Shown: piece by piece, positions 46,486 to 54,951 of the stretch
Layout: the number at the start of each line of letters is the position of its first letter
Position numbering within the stretch: the stretch's first letter is position 1
Assembly: GCA_028282685.1 (NCBI GenBank)
Contig: JANQHK010000035.1
Span: forward strand, 1 to 63,274
Direction of reading: 5' to 3'
Length of the DNA: 63,274 bases
Source: Phycisphaeraceae bacterium
GTDB taxonomy: Bacteria; Planctomycetota; Phycisphaerae; Phycisphaerales; Zrk34
Position numbers and translations under genes: made by a program
The notes under the pieces: model-generated
Told to the model about the DNA's origin: nothing
The model's database searches: none
Seen by the model: only the letters and a program-made list of their open reading frames with translations

Positions 46486-47943
46486 ATGCAACGGACAGCA
46501 CTCATTTTTGCAGCACTGATCGCGGTGATCGCGACCCCCGCTTTCAGCGCCCAGCAAACCAACGAACAGTTGGCGGCCGAAATGGCCCAACTCAAAGCCG
46601 AGGTCGCACAACTCCGCGCCCAGCAAAATGAAAGCTGGCTGACCGAACGCCGCGCCGAAGAGGTCAAGACCCTCATCCACGAGGTGCTCTCCGACGCCGA
46701 GACCCGCGCTTCGCTGCTCGACAGCGATCTGACCGCCGGCTGGAACGAGAACTTCTTCCTCGCTTCCGGTGACGGCAAGTTCCTCCTGAAGGTCACCGGT
46801 ATGATCCAGGTCCGCTGGGTCCTGAACACCGTGGACTTCGATGACGACAGCAACAACGATACCGACGGCCACGGCTTTGAAGTCCGTCGCGCCAAGCTCC
46901 AGTTCGCCGGTCACATCGGCGATCCCAAGTTCCAGTATCTGGTCCGTCTGGCCGCCGACGCCGATAACTCGATCGACGACGACTCGGAAACGGCTTTCGG
47001 CGACGAGGATGGCGGCGATGTCTTCCTGGAAGCCGGTTGGATCAGCTACACCTTTGACAACGGCATCACCGTTCGCGGCGGCCGCTTCCGAGCGCCGTTC
47101 CTTCGCGAAGAGTTGACCGACGCGCAGCATCAGCTTGCCGCCGATCGCACCTATGTCAACGAAATCTTCACCGTCGGTTACACCGAAGGTGTGGAAGTCA
47201 GCTACGCCGCCGAGAAGTGGAAAGTCGCCGTCATGATCAACGATGGCTTCCAGGCCGGCGAATACAGCCGCATTGACCCCTTCTACCCCGATGACAGCGA
47301 TCCGGAAGGCAATGCCTGGAACGATAAGGACTCGGATTTCGCCCTGACCGCCCGTGTCGACGTGATGCTCATGGGCAACTGGAGCCAGATGCAGGACTTT
47401 ACCGCCTGGGCCGGCGAAGACACCGCCGTGTTCTTGGGCGTCGCCTTCCACCTGGAAGACGATGAAGACGACGGCGACTCCGATTCCGACCAGAACGACT
47501 TCTGGATGTGGACCGTGGACGTGTCCGCCGAGTGGCAGAGCTGGGGCATCTACGCCGCCGTCATCGGCTCCCACACCGAGTACGATGAAGCGACCACCGA
47601 TGCCGACCCCGATGTGTATGGTTTCATCGTCCAGGGCAGCTACAACTTCAACGACAAGATCGAGCCGTTCATTCGCTACGAGAAGATCTGCCCGGATAAC
47701 GAGGACTTCGTGTCCGGTGAGACCGGTGGCGAGCATCAGGCCTTCCTGACCTTCGGCGCCAACTGGTACCTGAAAAAGCACGCCGCCAAGATGACCGCCG
47801 ACATCGTTTACTCGCTCGGTTCGGTCGAAGTCGGCATGCCTCACCTGGGCCTCTTCAATGTCGACGAGAGCAGCGGTACGACCAGCAGCGACAGCGAAGA
47901 CGAAATGTGGGCCGTTCGCCTGCAGTTCCAGCTGCTGTTCTAA
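46486..47943 (+). CDS. OprP/OprO-type outer-membrane porin
   Basis: A 485-residue outer-membrane protein with signal peptide 1-22 (cut after FSA), a coiled coil (about 25-75, TNEQLAAEMAQLKAEVAQLRA), and a 16-strand-type barrel of the phosphate-selective porin O/P family (GMIQVRWVLNTVDF, HGFEVRRAKLQFAGHI, ITVRGGRFRAPFLREEL). It ends in LQFQLLF with a terminal Phe, the barrel insertion signal. AAAGGAGA lies 8 bases before the ATG at 46486. Loops are strikingly Asp-rich, which may bind cations. It may move phosphate or other small solutes. A strong terminator follows. Confidence 0.88.
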   Translation: MQRTALIFAALIAVIATPAFSAQQTNEQLAAEMAQLKAEVAQLRAQQNESWLTERRAEEVKTLIHEVLSDAETRASLLDSDLTAGWNENFFLASGDGKFLLKVTGMIQVRWVLNTVDFDDDSNNDTDGHGFEVRRAKLQFAGHIGDPKFQYLVRLAADADNSIDDDSETAFGDEDGGDVFLEAGWISYTFDNGITVRGGRFRAPFLREELTDAQHQLAADRTYVNEIFTVGYTEGVEVSYAAEKWKVAVMINDGFQAGEYSRIDPFYPDDSDPEGNAWNDKDSDFALTARVDVMLMGNWSQMQDFTAWAGEDTAVFLGVAFHLEDDEDDGDSDSDQNDFWMWTVDVSAEWQSWGIYAAVIGSHTEYDEATTDADPDVYGFIVQGSYNFNDKIEPFIRYEKICPDNEDFVSGETGGEHQAFLTFGANWYLKKHAAKMTADIVYSLGSVEVGMPHLGLFNVDESSGTTSSDSEDEMWAVRLQFQLLF

Positions 47944-47988
47944 GTTTGTAAAAACACGCCTCGTGCACTGAGGCAAAGATGTGAATCC

Positions 47989-48024
47989 AAGGCGTCCCGG
48001 CAGTCACCCTCCGGGACGCCTTTT
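47989..48024 (+). terminator. strong terminator after the porin gene
   Basis: AAGGCGTCCCGG (47989-48000) pairs with CCGGGACGCCTT (48011-48022), followed by TT. The 12-base stem is perfect. Confidence 0.85.
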
Positions 48025-48093
48025 CTATTTCACAAAGTGAACAGCTGGCAGTTCACGGCTTCCGGTTTCCGATTGATGACCAACCGATTCGCC

Positions 48094-48125
48094 GATCAAC
48101 CAGTTAACCAATTAACCGGTTAACC
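48094..48125. repeat. tandem GATTAACC-type repeats
   Basis: About four degenerate copies of an 8-base unit (ATCAACCA, GTTAACCA, ATTAACCG, GTTAACC) sit between the porin terminator and the end of hemC. The same unit recurs at 54905-54951 and 57979-57999. Confidence 0.65.
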
Positions 48126-48131
48126 AAAGAT

Positions 48132-49064
48132 TCAGCTTCGCTGATGCAACAGTTCCATGGCCCCGGCGGCGCGCAATTGCTGCTCGGCTTGGTTCACCAG
48201 ACGACGCGCTTGCTTCACCGGACCGGACAGGTCGGTTTCCAGGCATTTCCGGCCGTCTTCACTGAGCACACGCGCTCGCAGACGCATCTCTCCGCTCTGC
48301 TCCGGTTCGGCCAGTGCGGCGATGCAACTGTGGCAATCGGCTTCGAGTCGGCCCACCAGGTCGCGCTCGGCGTGAACCATCGTGGCGGTGGTGGCGTCGT
48401 TCAGTGGCAGGCAGCGCCGCAGACTCACGTGGTCATCCGCCCGTGACTGGATTGCCAACGCGCCCTGACCGGCCGCGGGGAGCATCGCATGGGTGTCCAT
48501 CGGCGCGTGCAAATCCTGCAGTAAGTCCGCCCGCTGCAATCCCGCCATCGCCAGCACCAGGGCGTTGCATTCGCCCGCCTCCAGTTTGGCCAGCCGGGTG
48601 TCGATGTTGCCGCGGATCGGTTCGACCTTCAGATCGTTGCGCAACCGGCGCAATTGTGCAGCCCGGCGCAGTGAGCCGGTTCCCACCGTCGCGCCGGGAG
48701 CCAGATCGCTCAGGTCCGCACCGTTGGGACCGATGAACGCATCGCGCACATCGGCGCGCCGCGGAATGGCCGCCAGAATGAGTCCGCGCGTCGGCTGCAC
48801 CGGCAGGTCTTTCAGCGAATGCACCGCTAAATCCGCGCGTTTGTCAAACAGCGCCTTTTCAATGGCGCGCGTGAATTGACCCTTGCGACCGGATGTCGCC
48901 AGGGGATGTTGGCGGTGTCGATCGGCCTCGCTGTCCAGATGCAACAACTCGACCCGAACGGCCGGATGCAAACGTTGAAGCGTGTCTGCGATGGCCTGAG
49001 ATTGTGCCAGCGCCAAGCGGCTCCGCCGCGTGGCGATGATGATCGGACGACGACTGGGGCGCAC
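48132..49064 (-). CDS. hemC: porphobilinogen deaminase HemC
   Basis: HemC joins four porphobilinogens to hydroxymethylbilane in heme synthesis. The 310-residue protein has the family motifs: IIIATRRSRLALAQSQ at the start, KGQFTRAIEKALFDKRADLAVHSLKDLP with the catalytic Asp, VGTGSLRRAAQL and RGNIDTRLAKLEAGECNALVLAMAGLQR. The dipyrromethane cofactor Cys is in LEADCHSCIAAL, where most HemC proteins have LEGGCxxPIGA; the Gly-Gly is Ala-Asp here. The start is GTG at 49064 with AAAGGAG 7 bases upstream. No other hem gene is near. Confidence 0.95.
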   Translation of the reverse strand: MRPSRRPIIIATRRSRLALAQSQAIADTLQRLHPAVRVELLHLDSEADRHRQHPLATSGRKGQFTRAIEKALFDKRADLAVHSLKDLPVQPTRGLILAAIPRRADVRDAFIGPNGADLSDLAPGATVGTGSLRRAAQLRRLRNDLKVEPIRGNIDTRLAKLEAGECNALVLAMAGLQRADLLQDLHAPMDTHAMLPAAGQGALAIQSRADDHVSLRRCLPLNDATTATMVHAERDLVGRLEADCHSCIAALAEPEQSGEMRLRARVLSEDGRKCLETDLSGPVKQARRLVNQAEQQLRAAGAMELLHQRS

Positions 49065-49149
49065 TGCTTACTCCTTTGGTCGAACAGTATACAGGTTATC
49101 GATTTTTTGAACAGCCGCGCAAGGCGGGCGAGGAAGGATCTTCAGGGAT

Positions 49150-49563
49150 TTACAGCCACCACATCACCACCAGCAGCGCTTCGGCGGCGAGAAACACGGC
49201 CGAAACCAGCGCGATGCGCCATGTCCGGCGATGCGATTGCAGCATGCGGTGGTGAGTGGGTACGAATCGCAGTGTCGGTTCGGCATCGTGGAGTGACCGG
49301 CCGCGCCGGGCCTGGTCCTGCACGATCGCGATCACCAGGTTGGATTCAAACGGTCCCAGGCCCATTGTGCGGCCCAGTCGAATCAGCTTATCGCGGCGAT
49401 CGGGCGAAAGAATCGGTCCCTGCAATTGCTCCTGTGTCCGCAGCGCCAGAACCCATCGTGGGTCCGTCGCCTGCAGCGGCACCGGTGGCGGATCGGAGCG
49501 GCGTGCCGCCACTTCCGAATCACCCGCCGATTGCAGGCGCAATCTGGTCTGCACACCTCCCAT
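49150..49563 (-). CDS. hypothetical protein with a C-terminal membrane anchor
   Basis: A 137-residue protein of unknown function. The body is charged and Arg-rich (SDPPPVPLQATDPRWVLAL, LSPDRRDKLIRLGRTMGLGPFESNLVIAIVQDQARRG), and a single hydrophobic helix (about residues 115-136: TWRIALVSAVFLAAEALLVVMWW) ends the chain, so it is a tail-anchored-type protein. GGAGGG lies 3-5 bases before the ATG at 49563. The motif LGPFESNLVIAIVQDQARRG is probably a conserved helix pair in planctomycete relatives, but I cannot name the family. It is 85 bases from hemC on the same strand. Confidence 0.7.
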   Translation of the reverse strand: MGGVQTRLRLQSAGDSEVAARRSDPPPVPLQATDPRWVLALRTQEQLQGPILSPDRRDKLIRLGRTMGLGPFESNLVIAIVQDQARRGRSLHDAEPTLRFVPTHHRMLQSHRRTWRIALVSAVFLAAEALLVVMWWL

Positions 49564-49752
49564 AAACCCTCCGAACAAATAACTCACTCTCTTGCTTGCA
49601 ACATAGCACACCGGACGCGAACCGAAAGGACCGTTTTTATAGTTATTCAGAGAATTTGCTCCGGTTATCGGCCGCGGTGACGCAACAGCGATAAGCGGCG
49701 TAAAGTTTTCCGATTAATCCAGCCGCGCGCATGCGGTGTCAATGGATGACTT

Positions 49753-51486
49753 TCACCATGCCGGACTTGGCAGGAAATGGTCGAGTTGAATCTGCATGGT
49801 CTCGGCCGTGCGCCGCAAGGCCACCTGTGCTTCGTGTTCCTGGCGGCGCGCCGTGGCCGCATGCAGATCGAGCGCGTGTCCCGCTTTGGCCAGTGTCTTC
49901 GGCGGCTGCGGTTGATCGCCATCCTGCGGGATGCCCAGGTGCGCGATGACCAGGGCGCGCTGCGGACCGCTCAACGGATTCAGTAGAGTTTCCAGCATGC
50001 GCTGCGTCTGTTCGGCGTCGCGCAGCGTCAACAAATCCGCGCTGAGCACATCGGGCCAAACCGCGGGCTCCGGTGCGCTGCGCAACGACAGGGCCGGCTT
50101 ATCCCAGCGACGTTCCTCCGCAAACGCGCGCAGCAGCCGCCAGTTGGCGTAAGCCGAGAAGCGATTGCCTCGCGTGACATCGAATTGTTCAATCGCATCA
50201 AGCAACGTGCGATGGCCCAGGTGGATCAATTCGAGTGTCGCTTCGTTGGCCGCATCCGCATCGGCGGTGGTGTGCTTCTGTGCCGCGACGATCACCAGCT
50301 TCAGATAATCCCGCGACAGGCGATGACGCAGTGCCGCCGCATGGCGCAGGTGCGTTTCGATCCGGTCCAGATCGGCGAAGCGCGGCCGATAACGGTCCAG
50401 AGCCCGGCGCTCCCGGTGCGCCAGGTGTTTCAGGTAATTGAGTCGGACGAATAACGAACGCTCCGTCTCCGCATCGAGCACCGGACGCGCAATGGCGCGA
50501 TGCAGGTAGTGAGGCAACCGGTCACCGGCCTGCACGCGGTGCAGTTCCCGCTCCTTGGCTTGCGAGAGGTCTTTCTCATCGGCGGGGCCGGGTTGCGATC
50601 CGAGAATCACCGATTCCGCATCGGGCAGGTCGAACGTCGGGTTGGCCACGCAGTCGATGGGCAACCGTCGCAGCGCCGCGGCATGACGCAGGTTCACAGC
50701 GCGGTAAATCGCATCGTGCGCGCGGTCGTATTGCTCGGCCAGCTTCGCCACCGATTCGCCCCGGTGGTACGCGATGAAAATCGCCTGTTGCTGATCCGGG
50801 CGCAGCGGCGCGCTGTGCTGCGGAAACACCGGCTTCCCGGCCTGCTCATCGTGACTGCGCAGCAACAGGCGGATCGCCTCCACGGATCGCCCCGTCGATT
50901 CGGCAAGCTGTTCGATGATGCGGTGGTCCGGCGCATCGGTCAGCCCGCTCAACCGGTGCGCCCGGTCGATGATGCTTCGGCGCTCGGTTTCATCCATGCG
51001 GCGAAAACGTGCGGCGCGCTGCAGGGAACCTGCGTGACGGTCTTCAAAACGTTCGATGCTGTCGATCAGAAATCCCAGCCGACGCCGACCGGTGGGCGAT
51101 ACCAGTTTGCGCGCGAACAGGCCCTGCTGTCGGTATCGACTCAGTGTTTTGCGGGTGACGCTCCATCGCCGGGCCAACTCATCGAGGTTGAGCGCGGGAG
51201 GATCGAAGTCTTCGGGGCGGTCGTTCAGCGTGACCGAAAGCCGCTCCACCAGCAGCAGCAGATCGTCGCGCACCGCCTTGCCGACCAGCGTGATCTCTTC
51301 GTCGGTCGGATCGATTTTATACCGCGTGATCCGCTGAATGAGATGGTTGAGCTTGTAGTTGGCTTCGTCTTCGAGCTGCCAGTAGAGTTCCTCGGCGCGA
51401 TCGAGCTGACGACGGCGCTGGGCAGCGGGACTGAACGTCAATTGACGTGTCAGGTCTTCCAGGGGCTGGCATCGAAAACCGGGCAT
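49753..51486 (-). CDS. atypical sigma-70-like protein with N-terminal HTH
   Basis: A 577-residue protein. The C-terminal half contains a sigma-70 region 2-like segment (about residues 395-470): SRDYLKLVIVAAQKH, LELIHLGHRTLLDAIEQFD and RGNRFSAYANWRLLRAFA, which match the FSTYAxWWI block of region 2. A region 4-like helix follows near LLNPLSGPQRALVIAHLG. The N-terminal part has a MerR-type wing-helix look (LNLDELARRWSVTRKTLSRYRQQGLF, about 98-123), absent from ordinary sigma factors. Between them lies a long helical region with a further HTH-like segment (VAKLAEQYDRAHDAIYRAV). It is probably a specialised sigma factor of planctomycetes; targets are unknown. Confidence 0.72.
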   Translation of the reverse strand: MPGFRCQPLEDLTRQLTFSPAAQRRRQLDRAEELYWQLEDEANYKLNHLIQRITRYKIDPTDEEITLVGKAVRDDLLLLVERLSVTLNDRPEDFDPPALNLDELARRWSVTRKTLSRYRQQGLFARKLVSPTGRRRLGFLIDSIERFEDRHAGSLQRAARFRRMDETERRSIIDRAHRLSGLTDAPDHRIIEQLAESTGRSVEAIRLLLRSHDEQAGKPVFPQHSAPLRPDQQQAIFIAYHRGESVAKLAEQYDRAHDAIYRAVNLRHAAALRRLPIDCVANPTFDLPDAESVILGSQPGPADEKDLSQAKERELHRVQAGDRLPHYLHRAIARPVLDAETERSLFVRLNYLKHLAHRERRALDRYRPRFADLDRIETHLRHAAALRHRLSRDYLKLVIVAAQKHTTADADAANEATLELIHLGHRTLLDAIEQFDVTRGNRFSAYANWRLLRAFAEERRWDKPALSLRSAPEPAVWPDVLSADLLTLRDAEQTQRMLETLLNPLSGPQRALVIAHLGIPQDGDQPQPPKTLAKAGHALDLHAATARRQEHEAQVALRRTAETMQIQLDHFLPSPAW

Positions 51487-51492
51487 GGCTAT

Positions 51493-52314
51493 CTAAGCAT
51501 ATCGCACCAGGGGACGCAGGTGTTCGATCAGTCCGATCTCGTGAGCGAGCGACCAGTAGTGGCGTATCGCCTGCAACTGCTCCGGGCCGATGGCGTAGCC
51601 CAGTTTGTGCTTGAGATAATCGCCGGCTTGTTCGTCCGGCCAGCCCAGGGGCCCGGCGTGACGCGCCACGATGTCGTCGATGCGATCGGCGTTGGCGAGT
51701 CGGCGGCGGCTCAGTAGCTCGGCCAATTCCGCCAGCGGCGTCTGCGGCAGCGCCAGCCAGGTCGCAAAGACGAACGGCATGCCGGTCCCTTGTTTCCACG
51801 CCTCGCCGAGATCGAGTTGATGCGGATACGCATCCGGATCGGGTTGGGTGGCGACCACCTTGTCGCCGATCAGCAGCATCGTCTGCGGCCGGTCGGTGGC
51901 AGAACAATCCAACGCCGACCGATCGAGCGGATCGATCTCCACCACCGTCCCGTACAGCATGTGCAGCACGATGCGCATCAGCATGACCGAAGTGTGGCTG
52001 TCGGCATCGGTCGCCACACGTTCCACCTGCTCGAAGGGAACCCGACTGAACAGGCGCACGGTCAGCGTGGGCCCGTCGCAGCAGATGCCGCCCACGGGCG
52101 CCATCACCAACGGTTCGGGCGAAAGCTGGTAGTCGACCACCGGGCACAATGCGATGTCAACCTCACCGCGCAACAGATCATCCAGCAGACGCGCCGGCAC
52201 ATCCAGACGCAGTTCCACGTCATTGTTATTTTCCAGGCCGTCAATCAACGGCTTGGTGTTCAGGAAGCTGACAGCCCCGATGACGGGTTTACGGGATGAG
52301 AGGGGGCGGGACAT
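51493..52314 (-). CDS. mqnA: chorismate dehydratase MqnA (futalosine pathway)
   Basis: MqnA removes water from chorismate, the first committed step of the futalosine route to menaquinone. The 273-residue protein opens with the family motif IGAVSFLNTKPLIDGL and has VDIALCPVVDYQLSP, GPTLTVRLFSRVPFEQV, DSHTSVMLMRIVLH and FVFATWLALP. The ATG at 52314 overlaps the stop of the gene upstream (TGATG), so the two are coupled. Other mqn genes are not nearby. The first-gene start is set by the overlap; the frame is open further upstream but reads as part of the preceding gene in another frame. Confidence 0.92.
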   Translation of the reverse strand: MSRPLSSRKPVIGAVSFLNTKPLIDGLENNNDVELRLDVPARLLDDLLRGEVDIALCPVVDYQLSPEPLVMAPVGGICCDGPTLTVRLFSRVPFEQVERVATDADSHTSVMLMRIVLHMLYGTVVEIDPLDRSALDCSATDRPQTMLLIGDKVVATQPDPDAYPHQLDLGEAWKQGTGMPFVFATWLALPQTPLAELAELLSRRRLANADRIDDIVARHAGPLGWPDEQAGDYLKHKLGYAIGPEQLQAIRHYWSLAHEIGLIEHLRPLVRYA

Positions 52315-52739
52315 CAATCGGCGGGCAGTTGATCGGCCGGCTTGTCGAGCAGGGCGCGCAGTTGCTGACCCCGATCGACCAGGCCTTCCTCGCTGACCTC
52401 GGTTTGCTCGGCCAGTTCGAAATCCCACCGGTATTGGTAATGGGTGGTCCAGGGCATGATTTCCACGAACAGATCAGGCCCGGGCCATTCACCCAGCGGC
52501 GCCTTCAACTGGCGCGTGGTGTTCAACGTCTCGTAGCCCTGCTTGCTCAGGCGCACGTCGTATGTGCCGTACCACGTAAAGGGAACTTCGGTGGGGGTTC
52601 GGCCGACTTCTTCGTCGTTGAGATAAACGATCGCGCCCTGTGGCTGGGAATCGATTTCGATCGTCCGCCGGATGCAACCCGGCACGACGCATCCGATGAG
52701 CGGGAGAATCATCCACGCAATGGTCCGGCGATGTGACAT
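52314..52739 (-). CDS. PEGA-domain lipoprotein
   Basis: A 141-residue lipoprotein with signal peptide and lipobox VPGC (Cys22). A PEGA domain follows directly (residues 25-75: IEIDSQPQGAIVYLNDEEVGRTPTEVPF, YDVRLSKQGYETL). PEGA domains are small beta-sandwiches that bind at cell-envelope surfaces. A helical tail ends the protein. The -10-like TAAAAT lies 6 bases before the start codon with no Shine-Dalgarno. The stop overlaps mqnA. It is probably anchored at the outer or inner membrane facing the periplasm. Confidence 0.85.
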   Translation of the reverse strand: MSHRRTIAWMILPLIGCVVPGCIRRTIEIDSQPQGAIVYLNDEEVGRTPTEVPFTWYGTYDVRLSKQGYETLNTTRQLKAPLGEWPGPDLFVEIMPWTTHYQYRWDFELAEQTEVSEEGLVDRGQQLRALLDKPADQLPAD

Positions 52740-52745
52740 GGTCTT

Positions 52746-52751
52746 ATTTTA
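52746..52751 (-). promoter_or_regulatory. -10 box close to the PEGA lipoprotein start
   Basis: Read on the minus strand this is TAAAAT, 6 bases before the ATG at 52739. It suggests a leaderless message. Confidence 0.45.
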
Positions 52752-52778
52752 CGGACCCGCACCGATTCACACAAAACA

Positions 52779-53435
52779 TCAGTCGGACAGCTCGGCCAGG
52801 ACCATCGGCCCCAGCACGTCGCGGGCGAACAGCCGGAACAGCGGCGTGGTGTGTCCGCCGAGGTGGCCGCTGGCCAGCCATTTCGGGTCGTAAGGGACTT
52901 GGCGCAATCGCGGATCGTCGCTGCCCGTGCCCGTGAAGCCGGAGAAGCCCGCGGATTTACGGTACAGCCCGTCGGCCGTGCCGAAGAGCGTGGTTCCCGC
53001 TCCGAGCACCAGCCAGTCGCCGGGCGAATGCATGTTGACGAGCCGACGCGCACCGTTCAACGCCGCGCTCAGGTCGTAATCGCTGCTGACGGCGGCGGCG
53101 ATGAACCAGGCGGCGTCGACGTGCGGGGCGTCGAGCCGTTCCAGCGCATCGAGAATGACCATCGCGCCGGTGGAATGGCCGATGAGCACAATCGGCTGGC
53201 TTGGCCGGCGCTGTTTGCGTCGGGCGATCCAGCGGGCCAGTTTCACAGCGCCCTGCTGGTGGGTTCGTCGATTGCGCAGGTTGACCAGCCACCATCGACT
53301 GCGCGTCCAGTCAAAGGTCCGGCAGCGTTTGAGTCCGCCCCGGCGCAGACCGCGCACAAACCACCGGTCGCTGAGCATGGCTCCCTGCATGCCGGGCAGG
53401 TAAATCACCGTGGGCAGGTGGTGGGATGCGGACAT
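52779..53435 (-). CDS. alpha/beta hydrolase
   Basis: A 218-residue alpha/beta-hydrolase-like protein with the nucleophile elbow GHSTG (in PIVLIGHSTGAMVILDAL), the opening strand VIYLPGMQG with an oxyanion-hole-like turn, and a later His (GHLGGHTTPLF) that could complete the triad. It has no signal peptide and is likely cytoplasmic, acting on esters or lipids. The ATG at 53435 is chosen; a TTG five codons upstream overlaps the lptB stop. It is directly after lptB on the same strand. Confidence 0.75.
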   Translation of the reverse strand: MSASHHLPTVIYLPGMQGAMLSDRWFVRGLRRGGLKRCRTFDWTRSRWWLVNLRNRRTHQQGAVKLARWIARRKQRRPSQPIVLIGHSTGAMVILDALERLDAPHVDAAWFIAAAVSSDYDLSAALNGARRLVNMHSPGDWLVLGAGTTLFGTADGLYRKSAGFSGFTGTGSDDPRLRQVPYDPKWLASGHLGGHTTPLFRLFARDVLGPMVLAELSD

Positions 53436-53446
53436 GGTGAAAGCGA

Positions 53447-54184
53447 TCAATCAAACTCATCGCCGCGGAACGTATGGCCGAGGTACGTTTCGCGGACGGT
53501 CGCATCGTTAATCAACTCGCGCGGGTGACCTTCGCGCAGCGTCTGGCCTTCGTGCAGGATGTACGCGCGGTCGCAGATTTCCAGCGTTCGCTGCACGTTG
53601 TGATCGGTGACCAGCACGGCGATGTTTTCCTGGTCGCGCAGGCGGCGGATTTCCTGCTGCAATTCTTCCACGGCCACCGGGTCCACGCCGCTGAACGGCT
53701 CGTCGAGCAGGATCAGCGAAGGATCGGTGATCAGCGCGCGGGCGATTTCCAGTTTCCGGCGCTCGCCTCCGCTGAGTGTGCGGGCATGCTGTCTGCGCAG
53801 CTTGGACAGGTCGAACTGCTCCATGAGTTTTTCCGCCGACTGGCGTTGTTGCCGGCGGGAAAGCGGGCGCGTTTCCAAGATCGCCAGCAGGTTGCTTTCC
53901 ACGCTCATGCGCTGGAAGACGCTGGGCTCCTGCGAGAGGTATCCCATGCCCAGCCGCGCGCGCTTGTACATCGGCATGCGCGACACATCGTGGCCCTCGA
54001 AGACGACCTGCCCGTCTTCGGGCGTGATCATGCCCATCGCCATGCGGAAGCTGGTGGTTTTACCGGCCCCGTTGCGTCCGAGCAGCCCGACGATTTCCCC
54101 CTGGCGCACGTGGAACGAAACGTGATCGACCACCGTGCGCCCGCCGTATCGTTTGACCAGGTTTTGAACTTTGAGAATGACCAT
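53447..54184 (-). CDS. lptB: lipopolysaccharide export ATP-binding protein LptB
   Basis: LptB is the ATPase of the LptB2FG complex that extracts LPS from the inner membrane. The 245-residue ABC ATPase has Walker A GRNGAGKTTSF (residues about 36-46), the Q loop in YLSQEPSVFQRM, signature LSGGERRKLEIARAL, Walker B LILLDEPFSGVDP and the H loop TDHNV. The sequence LSQEPSVFQRMSVESNL is characteristic of LptB rather than of amino-acid transporter ATPases such as LivF. Its partner genes are not adjacent. A -10-like box lies 8 bases before the ATG, inside the end of the upstream gene. Confidence 0.92.
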   Translation of the reverse strand: MVILKVQNLVKRYGGRTVVDHVSFHVRQGEIVGLLGRNGAGKTTSFRMAMGMITPEDGQVVFEGHDVSRMPMYKRARLGMGYLSQEPSVFQRMSVESNLLAILETRPLSRRQQRQSAEKLMEQFDLSKLRRQHARTLSGGERRKLEIARALITDPSLILLDEPFSGVDPVAVEELQQEIRRLRDQENIAVLVTDHNVQRTLEICDRAYILHEGQTLREGHPRELINDATVRETYLGHTFRGDEFD

Positions 54185-54190
54185 GGGCGG

Positions 54191-54760
54191 CTATTTTAGC
54201 CGATTTCGCGCCGCCGCGCGTGACCACTCGGCCAGACGCTGATGCGCGATTTCGTGATCGCCGATGTAGTCGAGTCGATCGAGCAAGCTGTCGATCTTCT
54301 GCTCAACGGGTTGGGCGTGATCGATCCGCGCCAGCGCCGCATCGCCGCGCTGCTCCAGTCCGGCCAGGAAGGCCGAACGCAGTTCGCACCGATCCATGCG
54401 TTGGATTTCGACGAAGCAATTGCGCTGCCGCGCCAACGCGCGCAGCGCCCGTTCGTCTTCGGCGGTGTAGGGCGGATCGGTCAGCAGCAGGCAGCCGGCC
54501 GGGTGTTTATCGAGGATTTCTTCGGGCTTGCGGTGGTGGCCGGTCAACACGAACACGCCCGCATCCTCGGCGATCTGCCGCCGCTGCCGCCGGGCTTCCT
54601 GGAGCGGCATCATGATGCGCGCGATGCGGTCGTAGTCGCCATCCTGCCGCGCCAGTTCCAGTGCCTGGACGCACGCCGCCTCGCACGGCAGGTAGTCCGT
54701 CGCTTCCAGCAAGGCGCTGGCCCGTTCCATCAGTTTGTCGATCTGCGCCGCGTGGGACAT
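54191..54760 (-). CDS. hypothetical protein with TPR-like N-terminus
   Basis: A 189-residue soluble protein of unknown function. The first 60 residues (IDKLMERASALLEATDYLPCEAACVQALELARQDG) look like one TPR-type helix pair. Next come a small alpha/beta stretch (GVFVLTGHHRKPEEILDKHPAGCLLLTDPPYTAEDERAL) and a helical end (VEQKIDSLLDRLDYIGDHEIAHQRLAEWSR). It has no signal or membrane segment. Its stop lies 6 bases before the lptB start on the same strand, so it may be the first gene of an lptB unit. Conserved planctomycete proteins of this kind are probably present, but I cannot name the family. Confidence 0.65.
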   Translation of the reverse strand: MSHAAQIDKLMERASALLEATDYLPCEAACVQALELARQDGDYDRIARIMMPLQEARRQRRQIAEDAGVFVLTGHHRKPEEILDKHPAGCLLLTDPPYTAEDERALRALARQRNCFVEIQRMDRCELRSAFLAGLEQRGDAALARIDHAQPVEQKIDSLLDRLDYIGDHEIAHQRLAEWSRAAARNRLK

Positions 54761-54780
54761 GGATCAAGTCGGAAGTATGA

Positions 54781-54951
54781 AGTCAGAAGTAATCAATCAA
54801 ATCGGCCCCGGGTCCGCGAGGGTTTGGATGAACGGATTAACGAATGATGCGCATTTCATCCGGACCTTCGTCGTTTCACTCCTCAGGTCCGGCTTGTGTC
54901 TCGGATCAACCGGTTAACCGATCAACCAGTTAACCGATTAACCGGTCAACC
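54781..54951. repeat. dispersed composite palindromic repeat, copy A
   Basis: This copy has AGTCAGAAGTA at its left, GGTCCGCGAGGGT, then CATCCGGACCTTCGTCG (54857-54873), CTCAGGTCCGGCTTGT (54882-54897) and a tail of GATTAACC-type units (54905-54951). The same series occurs at 57823-58003. The left palindrome arm is degenerate. The repeat tail overlaps the stop of the gene at 54946. Confidence 0.75.
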
